Below, piece after piece: positions 49,326 to 61,105 of a DNA stretch of 64,000 nucleotides. How positions within the stretch are numbered: the first letter of the stretch is position 1; each line of letters begins with the position of its first letter. Below the pieces are notes generated by a model. The model did no database searches. It was given only the letters and a program-made list of their open reading frames with translations, and was not told the DNA's origin. Source of the stretch: Notospermus geniculatus (taxonomy: Eukaryota; Nemertea; Pilidiophora; Heteronemertea; Lineidae); NCBI GenBank assembly GCA_002633025.1, contig NMRB01001654.1, positions 24,082 through 88,081 on the forward strand, in the 5' to 3' direction. The position numbers were made by a program, and so were the translations under genes.

Positions 49326-50152
49326 TATCAGGATGAATGGTAACATGAGTGAGTGACACACCCAGAAGTCAACCTGTCAGCCACAAAAGGAAAGTACGTA
49401 TTCAAGATGACACCTTCTATCTATAAGAAGCCTCTTCCCAAGGGGCCTGTCCATCATGTGCTAGTCTTGGTGTCCTTAGAGTAACCTCACATTAATGGTA
49501 TGTCTGTGATGACAATAGCAATATGAAAATATCGATACGATTCGATATCGAATCTCAGATTTATTTTACGCCTGGATGCGTTCCTCTATAATGCATTAAA
49601 ATGACAATGTATACGATGGTGATAAACTCGCCTGTTGGCTTCCCTGGCCATAAAAACTGAAAATTAGAATTCTAAACTAAACTTGTTGTTTTTGTATTAT
49701 TCGTCTGAAAATATCAAAGTTGCTGCAATATGACAAACATGTCTGTTTACTCGGTTACATTCATCCTCTTTGATGTGCTCTTCATCTTGTTTTGGTGTCT
49801 GCGGCTTTTGGTTTGAGGTGCAACACTTATCCAAGACTCCATCCGCGTTCCTTGCCTTCTGATGAAATGCCACGAGACACCAGGATTTGTTGCAAATATT
49901 TATATTCCGTCTCTCCGTGAATAGCTTCAGTGGGCGTTTCCCGTTCTTACCATTGCAGTATCATCTTCCCAACTTTGTTGAGTACTCTCCCCGAGTGTTA
50001 CAATTACATCCGTCGGAATCGTTGTTTTTGTATAAATATTATGGCCATGTTCTTTGTGTTGTTTAGTCATGAATACAAAAAACAAAACGGCATTGTGCGG
50101 CTTCATGTACTGCCCCGGGGAGCTATACCGCAAAGCGAACCTGTCTGAGAAG
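49326..50152. other. No recognised feature
   Basis: No gene or repeat supported. Confidence 0.45.
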
Positions 50153-50296
50153 GCCCGTTTCAACAACAGTGGTCTCCGCCGCATTTTGCGGTAGAAAGCG
50201 GTGCGGTTTTCACAGGCACGCGAAATTTGCTTGTCATCGGAGGAACGCTGTGAGAAGCGCACCGCTCACCGCAAAACCGCTGCAACGGAAACGATT
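50153..50296. mobile_element. MITE-like element with CCGCATTTTGCGG arms
   Basis: The left half CCCGTTTCAAC to GCATTTTGCGGTAGAAAGCG and GTGCGGTTTTC pairs loosely with the right half GCGCACCGCTCACCGCAAAA and CCGCTGCAACGGAAACG. A related arm lies at 39839-39906. It is immediately followed by a SINE head. Confidence 0.55.
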
Positions 50297-50324
50297 TGTA
50301 GACCCGCAATCTGTCACGTGGAGA

Positions 50325-50412
50325 ATTGGCCGACCGAGAATCGAACTCCAAACATTGATGACAGGTTGGCAATGTTGTCTCCACTGCGCTACTCTAACAG
50401 TCCGTCAATGGT
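50325..50412 (-). mobile_element. tRNA-derived SINE head or tRNA pseudogene
   Basis: The minus strand has a perfect A box TAGCGCAGTGG at 50391-50381 and the B-box match AGTTCGATTCTC at about 50346-50335. It is the best tRNA-like promoter in the window. The 5' flank GACTGTTAGAG does not form a clean 7-bp acceptor stem with the 3' flank, and I could not fit an anticodon arm, so I do not call a tRNA. Confidence 0.55.
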
Positions 50413-52122
50413 AGGCCCACGGTAGGAAAACATCAAGAGGAAAATCTAATGAACTCTACAAAATGAAATACACTACATAAAGTACCCACGCTCTGCTTAA
50501 ATATTGCTGTATGCGGCAAGCGAGCCAGACCTGAGAAGCCACCAAACAGCAGGTTGACGGGATCTGGTTTCGTTGAGTTGGCGAGGTTAAGTGAAAGCAA
50601 TAGCAAACAAAGTGCTGATACGCGAGAGTGCGCCGGATACATGTTACATTTGTGGAAAGGGTTTGAAAACATTGAATAATACGACACTTGTTTTTCCATA
50701 CCAAAGGTATCAGAATACAACTCTTATGTAGGCCTACACAAGAGCACAAGTGACGTAAGTTAATTGGACAAATTGTTCAGCAATTGCAGCGTTGATTCCG
50801 AACAAAGCATTTTCCATTTCGCACACCGGTCGGCGAGGAAGTACATGTATGAAGTGGCTTACAATGTGTGTAATTCCCCTGCGCATCCTGCTCATATGCT
50901 GTAACAATAATTGGCTTTTGTATCAAATGACTAATGATATCTTCTCAGATGATGTTGTCGTCGGCATGACCAGGTGGCAGTCTTCTGATGACAGCCAGTT
51001 GACATGATGTCTTCGTGTTTCCACGTGACTCTCTAAACCTGAGGTGTCGGTCATTCGATACATCATCACTGCAACATGTCAAACCGAATGCACCGATCGT
51101 TTTTTATCCGAGATGAACGTCGTTATCTTCCTGGCTGGAAGCTTTACGAAGACGACACTAATCAGACCAACTTTAGTGAAATCTAGAAAGAAAGTCACCA
51201 GTGATTAAAGCGTTAAAACTGTGCAGTGAGACTGCAAGAAAGTCAAACGAGGTTTGAACTTCCGAGGTTGTTATCATCCTCGGCTGATGATCGTCGTCTC
51301 CAAATAAACAGGCTGCTTTTGCTTGTTATCGATAAAAAATCATCGGGACATCATCAGCAAAGATACTGTTGAAAGCGACACGGGAAAACCTGTCTCAGTT
51401 TGCCGACGGTTAATTGACACCACGTCAGTTCATTTCCGAACGAATCCAACGGCAATAGAGAGATTGCACTCTCGTAAACTTCGTTGATAAAAAGGCAATT
51501 CGATTTTTGTTGGGTTTAAACGGAAAGAGTTTGGAACTGGAGTCGACGAATGATGTAATAGAATGGGCTATTAAGATCTTAACATCAATTGGGAGTGATG
51601 CATTTTCAAGTTTTTTTTATTTAGAGAGGGATTAGTGAAGACAGTCTGGTCTGACTTTTAGAGCTGGGACTCTCTCGTGCTGTACATGTCAGAATGAGGC
51701 TGGTTCAACGCTTGAAGAGAACGCCATTCAGATCTCATTAACATTACGGTAAAGCCTAAATACGACGATGCCATGATTTGAAAAGCGATGTTGAGAACAG
51801 CTTTGTTCTTACCATGCCAGTCCTTCAGGACGAAATAACGGTTGAGTTCATCTTGCCCCTACCACGCCTGATATCGACATAAGTGCCCCCTTGGGACATG
51901 TTGACTGACTTGGGTCCCTGCTGGGGGCACTGAGACACTCTGATACTAGGTTATTAATCATTTCCCATTATGTTGAGCAAACATAGGAAGTGTTGTGGTA
52001 CCTTGTTGAGTAAAAGCAAATGGTTGAGGAGGGGAGGGTTTTCCCTGCAATAACTGAAGATTAGAAGCACGAATTAATCACTAACGTGCGAAATCTGTTA
52101 ACTATACTCTGACCCCACTCTC
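50413..52122. other. No recognised feature
   Basis: No gene, RNA or repeat supported. Confidence 0.45.
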
Positions 52123-52322
52123 ATGAGGGACATGCAGAACTACCGCCTCTTGGGGGCGCTGCGAGCGGTTGTACCTCTTTCTCGACGTTTCGTCCGTGTT
52201 GCACTGCGTCAAGGACGTCGTGACGCGGCGTCACTAGCGTAATTTGCTCGGTTTTTGACGTTTTCAGTGTAGCCGCTCGCAGCTCCGCCCTGTCGGGATA
52301 AAAAGTTATGAGGGTTCCGCAT
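52123..52322 (+). mobile_element. MITE, family A, complete copy
   Basis: Starts ATGAGGGACATGCAGAACTA, ends GAGGGTTCCGCAT. Both GCTGCGAGCGGTTGTAC arms and the GACGTCGTGACGCGGCGTCA core are present. First of four copies within 3.4 kb. Confidence 0.85.
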
Positions 52323-53251
52323 TGAAGCGCTTCCGCCGATACTTTCGGCCGTCAGTCATAAGAACTCAACCTCGCTCTCAGCCAATATCTTCTACCGCAA
52401 GAAGCAGCCATCTTGGTGTTTGAAAAGGTTAAACCCGCGTCTTCACCTGCCGGGATTGACGTCACTTTCACTGTTGAAGCACTCAGACAGTTCCTCACAG
52501 TAGCGACCAAGTGTTCTCTGTCTGTCAACCAAAAGGTCACGCTGAATTGACTAGGCTTCAAAAAGCCAGTTGACACCATGGAAATGCCATACTCCCCCGG
52601 GCTGCACTGTCGATGGTCTAAGTTACTCAGAAACATTGTAACACGAAGCCAGTGATTGCGATAATAAAGAATCGTCTAATTGAGAGAGATTGCAGGTCAT
52701 TGCCTGTGATGTTGATGGCCGCCGTTTTCAGCGAGAAAAAAACATTGATAGAACTGGTTTATTCATGTGGTAATCAAGTTTATTTGGACTCGTGCGAGAA
52801 AACTCTCACATGGAGAGGGTCCTTTAAGACCATCCAGCGTAACAAGACAAGGCGCCTTCCGTGCACAGTGCCCGCATTAAAACGCTCATTTATCAGACAG
52901 ACGGGACACTGAAAGCGAAGGACAATATTGAGCAAGTGACCAAGAATAAATACCATTTTTCATGTGTAAGGCAGTATGTTATTGGCAGATTGAAAGATTA
53001 ACCAGAAGATAAGCTGGTCAAAGGAAACAGGAAAGTAAAATGTTTGATGCGCGCTTGTCGCTTACTGCGCAAAGTGCAAAATGTACTTTGCTGCGAGTTA
53101 AATCGGTCTTCTGTTATAAAGAATGGAGACAAACTCAGTCTTGTGCGGCTCTGTTTTTCCGACAATGTAACATCATATGCCAACTACAGGCGTCCCTCAA
53201 AAATTTAAAGAGTTCTAGACTACCGCAATGGCCAACGCTGCAGTTGACAGA
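52323..53251. other. No recognised feature
   Basis: No gene or repeat supported between two family A copies. Confidence 0.45.
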
Positions 53252-53414
53252 ATGAGGAACCTGGAGAACTACCGCTACTAGGAGGCGCTGTGAGCAGTTA
53301 GCACCTTCTTTCGACGTCTCGTCCGTGTTGCACTGCGCCAATGACGTCGTGACGTGCATTAAATACCGCTCACAGCGCCGACCTGTCGGGATAAAAAGTT
53401 GTGCGGGTTGCCAT
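53252..53414 (+). mobile_element. MITE, family A, shortened core
   Basis: Starts ATGAGGAACCTGGAGAACTA, ends GGGTTGCCAT. The core is shortened after GACGTCGTGACGTGC, giving about 163 bp. Confidence 0.85.
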
Positions 53415-53705
53415 TGCACTTTGATATTCAAAAGCGGCATATGCCCTACGGGCTGCTTCCTCTGACAATAGAAACATTCCGAAGGACCTCCTGGTTCTAC
53501 ATGAACAATATTGCTGAGCCTATTAACGATATTTTCGCCCAATATTTGTCATCCTCAAACACTGCTTGAGTAGGCCTATCCGTCAATGTCGCTTGGCATT
53601 TTCCATCCTCTCAAGCAGGACCGTTCAAACGACTCACCTCGCCTCTTAAGCCGAGTAAAACGACCTGAGTGTCAGGGTGGCATTTCTCCGCGTCAGAGAA
53701 ATTTC

Positions 53706-53882
53706 TGAGGAACCTGCAAACTCCCGGCACTTGGGGGCGCTGTGAGCGGTTGGACCTCTTTTCCCGACTTTTCGTCTCTGTTGCACTGCGTCAAGGACGT
53801 CGTGACGCTCTGTTTAACGTCGTTGATATAACCTCTCGCAGCGCCGCCCTGTTGGAGGGATAAAGTCAAGCGAGTTCCTCAT
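53706..53882 (+). mobile_element. MITE, family A
   Basis: Starts TGAGGAACCTGCAAACTC, ends GAGTTCCTCAT. It has the CTGTGAGCGGTTGGACC arm and a shortened core. Confidence 0.85.
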
Positions 53883-54701
53883 TCTGGTTCTTGTTCTTGT
53901 CAACGTAGTCTGCCACATGAGGCGGTAGACATTCTCGAAACAACCATGGCTACTAGGCCGTTCCGTGGGTTTTCGGCTCAAACTTCAAGAACGCTCCCCG
54001 TTTTCTCTAGTTAATCACTTCATTTTTCGACACTAAAATTTGGTTACGATTGAACTTGTTTCTAAGATCATAACTGTCTGCGGTAAGGAAGAAAACCGTG
54101 CATAGGCGGCGTCATTCTTTGGTTCGGGTCCTTTGATGGTCGACCTTGACATTACACCAAAGCAACCTATAAATCTTCAAAGTTAAACCCACTTGCCTTT
54201 GTGGTTGAGGGGTTGGGCGATTTTTTTCCTAAACTGTCTCTTCACTGCCCATGCATTTCTTTATTTGAGCTTGCAGTAGGTGGTTTCAAATATCCTTTCC
54301 CAACGGTATTGCTCAAATACCTCGGGCCATTTCGACTTCGTCGTCGGCAGCTAATGGCTAATTGCCGAAGACTATTCCAAAGTGTTGCAAAATGTATTTT
54401 TACTTGGTAAAGTTACATTATTGTAGCTTTGTCACAAAATGACATTTGGTCACAAACTGAAAAAGTCAACAACCTAATGGATAGCGTAACCGAGATGATT
54501 TCAAATTTTTCAGTTGTTCTCATCGTCTAACTCTTAGGTCAGCGTCTCCTCTGATTACCATTCAAAAGTCCAGAGTTGAAGTCAGTACCAAGATATCGGA
54601 GAGCCATATCGACTCCGTCCGAATACCAAAGGTTTGTCAGCGACGAAGATGAGCATCAACATACCTTCACTGCCAGTAGCGTTCCTCTGACCTATGGTAC
54701 A
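53883..54701. other. No recognised feature
   Basis: No gene or repeat supported. Confidence 0.45.
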
Positions 54702-54841
54702 GGGCTGGGTTGCACAAAACTCATGTTAGCGCTAACTTTATGTTAGATGACGTAAAAAGACAATGGATTTTTACGACATTTAACATAAAGTTAGCGCTAA
54801 CACCAAGTTAGCGCTATCGTGAGTTTTGTGCAACCGGGCCC
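54702..54841. mobile_element. Palindromic MITE with GGGTTGCACAAAACTCA ends
   Basis: Inverted ends are GGGCTGGGTTGCACAAAACT and AGTTTTGTGCAACCGGGCCC. Inner repeats of TTAGCGCTAAC and TAACATAAAGTTAGCGCTAA make most of the 140 bp self-complementary. No target duplication could be assigned. It is non-coding. Confidence 0.85.
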
Positions 54842-54948
54842 TGCAGCACTGTGTTACATCATCACACATCACGTGCAGCTTTCACTGTAGCTAGCGCTGA
54901 GAAAACAACTGGGCAAAATCACGGCGGGATGTTGTACTTTAGTTTGTA

Positions 54949-54981
54949 CCCCCCCCCCCCACACACACACACACACACACA
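54949..54981 (+). repeat. Poly-C run followed by (AC)n microsatellite
   Basis: Twelve C at 54949-54960 run straight into ten AC units. Confidence 0.97.
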
Positions 54982-55323
54982 AATCGCACTAATTGCGGTT
55001 AATGCAATGCTCATCGTCAGAAACATTCGGCAATATGTAGTTCTGTTCGGTCATTGGGCGTCAATAACAACTTTTCGGTAACATCTACCCTATTAACAAA
55101 CGCACTCTCTCATCTACCCACTCACTGTTCAATAATGGAGGTGACACTTGATAAGCTGATTTAGGCCTGGCCGTAGTCCTATGGCCCGGGGTGTAAGGTA
55201 TCAGTCATCACGGTGATGCTTGGCAAACATGCCGCAGAAGGATTTCTGTAACTTGTTCTTAGCCACCGGCAAAGAGTACTTTGAGGAGTGGCAGCACAAG
55301 TTAACAAATTCATGTCTGGAAAA
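54982..55323. other. No recognised feature
   Basis: No gene or repeat supported. Confidence 0.45.
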
Positions 55324-55512
55324 GAGGAACCTGGAGAACTTCCGCTCACTAGGAGGCGCTGTGAGCGGTTTTACCTTTTTTCGACGTCTCGTCCATGTTG
55401 CACTGCGCCAAAGTCGTCGTGACGTTGCTTTGCTCTGTTTTGACGTCTTCCGGTTCGACCGCTCACACTCGGCGCCGCCCTGTCGGGGTAAAAAGTTATG
55501 CGAGTTCCTCAT
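55324..55512 (+). mobile_element. MITE, family A
   Basis: Starts GAGGAACCTGGAGAACTT, ends GAGTTCCTCAT. It contains GCGCTGTGAGCGGTTTTACC and GACGTCTTCCGGTTCGACCG. Last of the four clustered copies. Confidence 0.85.
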
Positions 55513-57692
55513 TACTTGTGAGTGCGGTCGTGTCGTGAACAGTCCTCCAGCTCATGAGAACACTGAAGTGGGACTGTGCTTATTGTCAATGAGTGTTCGT
55601 ATCAAAACAAAGAGAGAATAGAGACAGGAACAGTCGGCATATGACCTTTTCCTCTCAATAAGAAACTTAGTTTTCCTGATATTGTTTGAAACATTGACAA
55701 TAAGTATGAAGAGATTTGTTTTGTTCACCTGTTGGTTGGGTTTCCGAATGCCCAAGGTCGTCACATGTCGCATTTCGTCGCTTTTCCAACATCACAATGA
55801 ACACTGTCAGGTCTTCGCTGCAGATTGTTCGAGGGGTCAAAATGACTAAAGGTGTATCAGATTTCCGGGGTCATGAGGAAATACCTGATGCACAATACGA
55901 AAGGTCTGTCTGCAAACAACATACAACGTATGTATGACGTATTCAGCCCACTGTGGATTTGAACATCACACGACGGTTAAACATCTAGAAAATGGCTGTT
56001 CGGAGATCAAAAGTATTTCATCCGGCTCAGCAGCCCAAGATCTGTCCTTGAGCTAAAGGCTAAAGACGTAATACTTGCTAGATAAGTTCACATAGGTATA
56101 TGAACTAAGCTTGCATCGTCAATGTTAGTTGTATCAAAGATATATTTTTGGTTTTATACTAATGTCAATATCGCCACTGCCGATCAACTGCACAAACTCC
56201 AGGCGAATGTGAAGTGGTAAAAACGTGTCCCACCAAAGCTAGCGACGTCTGGTATTAATATCAGTCGAAAAGAAGTTTAACCAGCAGCAAAATGTGTCCT
56301 TTGATGATAAAGTGACACGTCTTTATGCCAAAGGTAGTGACAGTACATTGTAACTTACAGACAGTCGAGAGAAAAACATTTTTTTCCAAAAGATCGAAAT
56401 TGTTAAGGTTTGTTATGCCTTCCCCTAGAAAATGATATCATAGTCACAAAACTAAGGTAAAGATAGAAGCCCGAGAAAACCCAGACATGGAAGACAGACG
56501 AACTGAATGAAATGGCTGGAAGGAACGTGTACATCGTCAAGAGAAGGACAACGAGCCCTTGTCCGAATCTAAAGGTCATCCTTCTTGAACCACAGGAAGC
56601 AAACTGACGAGATGATACCGAATAATGGGAATTCTTTCAAGAAAATAGTTGCAAAGACGGTGAAAAAGACGAACTTTGCATTGGCAGTGTGGAAAAGGTG
56701 AAAACTGACATCACAGTTTTGCCGGTAGTAAATACCGTTTCATCTTTTGATGGGCTAGGCCTATTGAAACAGATCGTCTGAATAAACCTTATTCAAGGAA
56801 TTGTCTGATAAAAAACGCCACTGGCATCCAAGACGTATGGAGGAATACCTGCTTGCTGGTATCTTTTGTTAGTTGATGGTGTCACGGAGTCTGTTGTTGG
56901 TCGCTTTCTGTTCAGCTTCCAATGTCGATTCTGATTGAATTGCCTGACATATGAATATGTCTGTAGTTTTGCCACTTGTGACTAGTAATGGACCTTCACC
57001 AGCGGGCGAAAGTTAGAATCTGGGAAGTTCCCTCCTTCAGCCATGATCTATCTAACTGACAAGTTTCTCAAGATTGCTTGCTTCAAAAATGCCATTGACT
57101 ACCTTAGTTTTCACTCGGCAACACTGCTGTCGAGTCACTTAGATGTCCTGATAACTTCCTGAATGAAAAATTTATTCATTTTAAACAAATCGATTACTAA
57201 GCTTTCTATTCCCTTGCTCAAATTACCAATTACGAGCATAGTTCACTCATTACACATCCAGCAAAAAGCTCTTCACTATGTGTGTACAACGATTTGTTTA
57301 TTCGCCATGCGACTTGAAATAAATACCAGCGTCGTGTACCCTTCAAAAATGCCAGAAACAGTAAGTTCATCCTGACGCTGTAATGTTGCCAGGACTAATG
57401 ATTAATTCTTGTGCCTGTTAATTAGGCGTGGCGGGATAATAAATCTGAAGCGTGAGTGTTGACCTCGAATCCAATCAAAATGAATTTCACTTAAAAAGAA
57501 AGGCGAGATCTCGTCATCATGTTGACATAATCGACTGCAAAAACTCCTCCAAAACGCTAATAAGGGTGAATTTATGACACCCACAGCAATATTCTCGTTC
57601 ATTTAGTCAATATCGCGCAACCGTGTATGTGGATTTAGGTTTGCTTCTTGGAGGACCGCAATATGACGAATTGTCAAATAAAGTTCTTTGTT
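55513..57692. other. No recognised feature
   Basis: About 2.2 kb with no recognised gene, RNA or repeat. Confidence 0.45.
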
Positions 57693-57889
57693 AGTTCAAG
57701 ATCTCACCGGTAGGATCAAATACTGAGCTCATGATCACGTGACCATCGGTTCCAACGCACTGATTGATCAACAAGGGAGCAATCAGTGGTTATCAACCAA
57801 TCAACGGCTACTTTCGGACGGTCACATGATCATGGACGACTGGCGATACCTATCTTTTTATTTCATCCTAGCGGTGAGATCTGGAATCA
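57693..57889. mobile_element. MITE, family B (third copy)
   Basis: The left end GTTCAAGATCTCACCGGTAG and right end CTAGCGGTGAGATCTGGAAT are inverted. The interior has GATCACGTGACC, TGGTTATCAACCAATCAACG and GGACGGTCACATGATCATG, matching the family pattern. Confidence 0.75.
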
Positions 57890-59144
57890 ATCTGTGCCCC
57901 ATCCCATACAAAAGAGGCGTACATTTAGATGTGTACATTACACCTGTACCAGTTCTCGAATCAAAGGCTTCTGATTAATTTGTCAGCTAACGATTAAAAT
58001 GATGTCGCAACAATCCCCGTTCACCCGTCACAATCTCAGTAAGCGTTTATTTTTGCTGTTGATAGAGTGACGAAAATGATTTTGGTCTTCGTGAAATGGT
58101 AATTTTGGTATCATTCCAGTTATTTTAGTTTTTGCTATTTGACGGTGATTGAGTATCATTTATCGAGATACGCGAGGCACTATTATCTGTTGAACGTGTG
58201 ATTGAGTGTTCTATCATTGAGGGTGATTCGTGCATGATCAATCACTTATTTGACAATGACGCTAGTTTCGTGCTGTACGTGTTTGTTTGCCGATTAGCTG
58301 ATTAAGAATTTCAGAAAACGTGCCCGTTGTTTTAATGTTGTACTTGTCACAATGGTAAAATAGTAAATCAGAAACAGAAACGAAAAGTTTCGGTTAAATT
58401 TCACGAGAACTGAACAAAAATGCTGACTCAGTTGTTATCCTCGTCCCCAGTGTAACTCCACGTCGGAACCGAGGATGGTTTATTATCGAAATCGCGTCAT
58501 AACGCAAATAAAATGCTCGCAGACGACAAACGCAACCCCGGTATTTGATCTGGCCAGTTTGACAGAGCGATGACATACTAGTCATTTTACTCCGCTAGTG
58601 TTATCAATTATCGAAAACGTCAAGTAGAAACTATTCTCCCAATCTTTTGGTTGTCATGGTTACTTAGCATGCTACCGAATTATAATGGCAATCAAATATA
58701 AACGGCCGTCAAACAGAAGTCTCTTGACAGTAACAATAAGGAAAATTAATGCCTTGACGGCTTGATGGCAACGGGGAAGAAAAAATTGTAATTAGGAAAT
58801 AACTGAGCAAGACTTGAGTCATTCTTGTCGGAAGTGACCAATCACGAAAGGTTTCAGTCAGTCAGAATCAGACCGACCAATCACAGTGATGAATTTGGTT
58901 GAGTTACTCTCATAAGTGACCAATCACAGAGTCTGTAACATTTCGTATCTCCTTGTGATCTTTTCTGTTTGTTCATCTTCCAGTGAATGAATGGCGTATT
59001 TCTCCAGTGACATAGTCAAAGGAATTCAAGAGCTACTGTAAAAGTTACAGTAAATATTGTTTTTGTGGCTAGCCATTTGATTGCAAAAATCTCCTCGTTT
59101 TTACGAAGGGGCACGTGCTGTTCGTCGTTTCCAGGACGCAACGT
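57890..59144. other. No recognised gene; three spaced GACCAATCAC words
   Basis: No gene recognised. GACCAATCAC occurs at about 58836, 58875 and 58917, roughly 40 bp apart. This may be the remnant of a tandem repeat or a loose CCAAT-box cluster, and it recalls the array at 1577. Confidence 0.45.
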
Positions 59145-59230
59145 CGTTCTGTTGGGTTGCGCGTTTTGCCTCCGGCTTCGCGTCACAAGACGACGTCAGC
59201 AATGGCGGACATTGTTGAAGTTACGTCGTG
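59145..59230 (+). repeat. Dispersed segment shared with 32868-33010
   Basis: CGTTCTGTTGGGTTGCGCGTT, GACGACGTCAGCAATGGCGG and ACATTGTTGAAGTTACGTC are shared in order with 32868-33010. Homology stops after TTACGTC in both. The AATGGCGG word is close to a YY1-type ATGGC motif, but there is no evidence of a promoter. Confidence 0.65.
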
Positions 59231-60548
59231 GAAACCACGTCGCGTCGCGGTTCTTGAACGCTTAGCTTGCACATTGGAGTCAGGAGAATATGGCGACGCT
59301 CATTGCCATGAAGGAAAGAAGATCAGCCTAAGTGATCGGGTGAAGAAACCCGAGAGCCAGCGGCTATTGAGAATATCGGGTCGGGGTGGCTCATTGATTT
59401 CAAGCCATCATGTCCATGATGCAACAAGACACGAACCAGTCGGAAAAAGCATCAATTACAGGCTGATTGGTGTCGGCTGAGAATGCAGTCAGCTGTCCTT
59501 TGAGAAGGGAATCAAAGACTCGGCCCATTCATACTCGTCTCATACAAACAGATAGCTCTTGGATCAGGTTTCTATGCTTATGTTCAACTATTCACCAGAC
59601 TACAAATGAGAATTCATTTTGCTTAGTATACCCGATGTGTGATCCACAATGGGGGGAGACATTCTGGCCGAGGAGTAGCGAGTCATCTTGCAAACTTCAA
59701 AGTACATCAGATAGGCGTTTTTCATCCAAGTTGATTTCATTAATGGACCATGATGGGCTAAAAAGTAGCATTTTATATATTGTGATGTCATTTTCCACGT
59801 CATCATTTTTTTTGCACCCTTGCCTTCTACGACCGAAGACTCCGGTTGCGATCGAAAATTTGCAAGATTTGGAGACGACTTTGTGTTTACTGTCATTTTG
59901 TGTGTCATTTTTGTGCTTCTGTTTTGGATAACTTGCCTTCTACACATGTTTAAATCTCTTGTAATGAGTTGGCTTGCCTGGATTCCGAGTTGATTGTCTT
60001 TCTATCACCAGAGCTAGGTTGATCACCTACCTACTATTGTTTTTTATCAGTGCAAGCACAGAGGTATGCCTTAAAAACATCGGGTAGGGCTGGATGCCAT
60101 ATCTAGGGTTCCAATTTCTGACTCTAATTCCATCTCCTTGTTGCCCTCGGGCCGACCATTATCTAAGATCACGCCCGATTCCTAATCACGTACTTAACTC
60201 GGTATAGTTATAGAGAATCATTTTTGACATCAAACTGACTCGTGCAACAACTTTTTCACGACTGCCGCGAACCTAATCTGTCCATTAGCACTTTAACCAC
60301 ACTTTTCTCATCCGCTATCAATTTTGCACGAAAGAAATTCACTGTTTTGACACATTTCCACGGATTCTTTCCGTATTTTCCGTCTAACAATGACGATCCG
60401 GTGGATGAGAATGACGTTTCAGTAGCGAACCATTAAACAACCCATTCATTTTTCGGGGTTTGCGTCTTATAGCCGTCACATCGGGATGCAGACCTGAGGC
60501 ACTTTAAGTCCTGGAAAAGTGATGTTGTAGTGGCTCTTCTGACGGATA
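59231..60548. other. No recognised gene; retroelement-like fragment near 59840
   Basis: The longest frame of this part (154 codons, plus strand, 59467-59931) has no family that I recognise. Its end overlaps GAAGACTCCGGTTGCGATCG at 59838-59857 and AAAATTTGCAAG after it, which match the minus-strand fragment at 7950-8030. That frame is therefore at least partly repeat-derived. Confidence 0.45.
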
Positions 60549-60832
60549 AAGCGGGGTTCATTGGCACACGGATTTTGTCCGGTTGGACCTTATTCACGAA
60601 GCTCCCGTAACGTACGGGAGTGCGCAAATTATTGTCCTTTTGCGGACAACCTATTGTTCACTATCAGCCTGACAAAGGATTTGCGTACCCTTAAAGTTAC
60701 GGGAGCTTGTGAATAAGGTCCCAGGTCCGTAAAAAATCGATCAAATTACTTTTGCGTTGTCGTATCCGGAAAACTAGGGGCAAACGGATTCAGTGGAAAC
60801 CGACCGGATGCGTGTGCCAATGAACCCCGCTT
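60549..60832. mobile_element. Outer MITE carrying a nested MITE
   Basis: AAGCGGGGTTCATTGGCACA at 60549 and TGTGCCAATGAACCCCGCTT ending at 60832 are perfectly inverted. After removing the inner element at 60585-60721 the outer one is about 147 bp. Further inside, GTCCGGTT and GACCGGAT pair partly. Confidence 0.85.
60585..60721. mobile_element. Inner MITE nested in 60549-60832
   Basis: Ends GGACCTTATTCACGAAGCTC and GAGCTTGTGAATAAGGTCC are inverted with about one mismatch, continuing as CCGTAAC and GTTACGG. About 137 bp. It inserted after the outer element, since it interrupts it. Confidence 0.85.
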
Positions 60833-60976
60833 GAGAATATAACTCATTCGATCACAGTCAGATTGGCATGAACGGTCATCGATGTTGTCTGAAGGGGGCA
60901 TAGTCCACGGCCTAAATAACTGGAGGGTCCGGCATGATCAACTTCCCACACAAAAGACGTCCATTGTAAAGGACCT

Positions 60977-61105
60977 GGGCCGACCGCACGGAAAGTCCGA
61001 TAGTGCTTTCGGTGCCCATCGGCGGTTTAGTTAATGGGAAAATGTGTTATAACTAACTGCCGATAAGGCGCCGGTAGCACTATTGGACTTTCTGTGCGGT
61101 CGGCC
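60977..61105. mobile_element. Palindromic MITE with GGGCCGACCGCAC ends
   Basis: GGGCCGACCGCACGGAAAGT at the left pairs with ACTTTCTGTGCGGTCGGCCC at the right, and GTGCT..CGGTGCCCATCGGC pairs with GCCGATAAGGCGCCGG-type sequence inside. 129 bp, non-coding. Confidence 0.85.

Noticed and set aside
53135-53542. 135-codon minus-strand frame
   Set aside because: It crosses a family A MITE and shows no recognisable domain.
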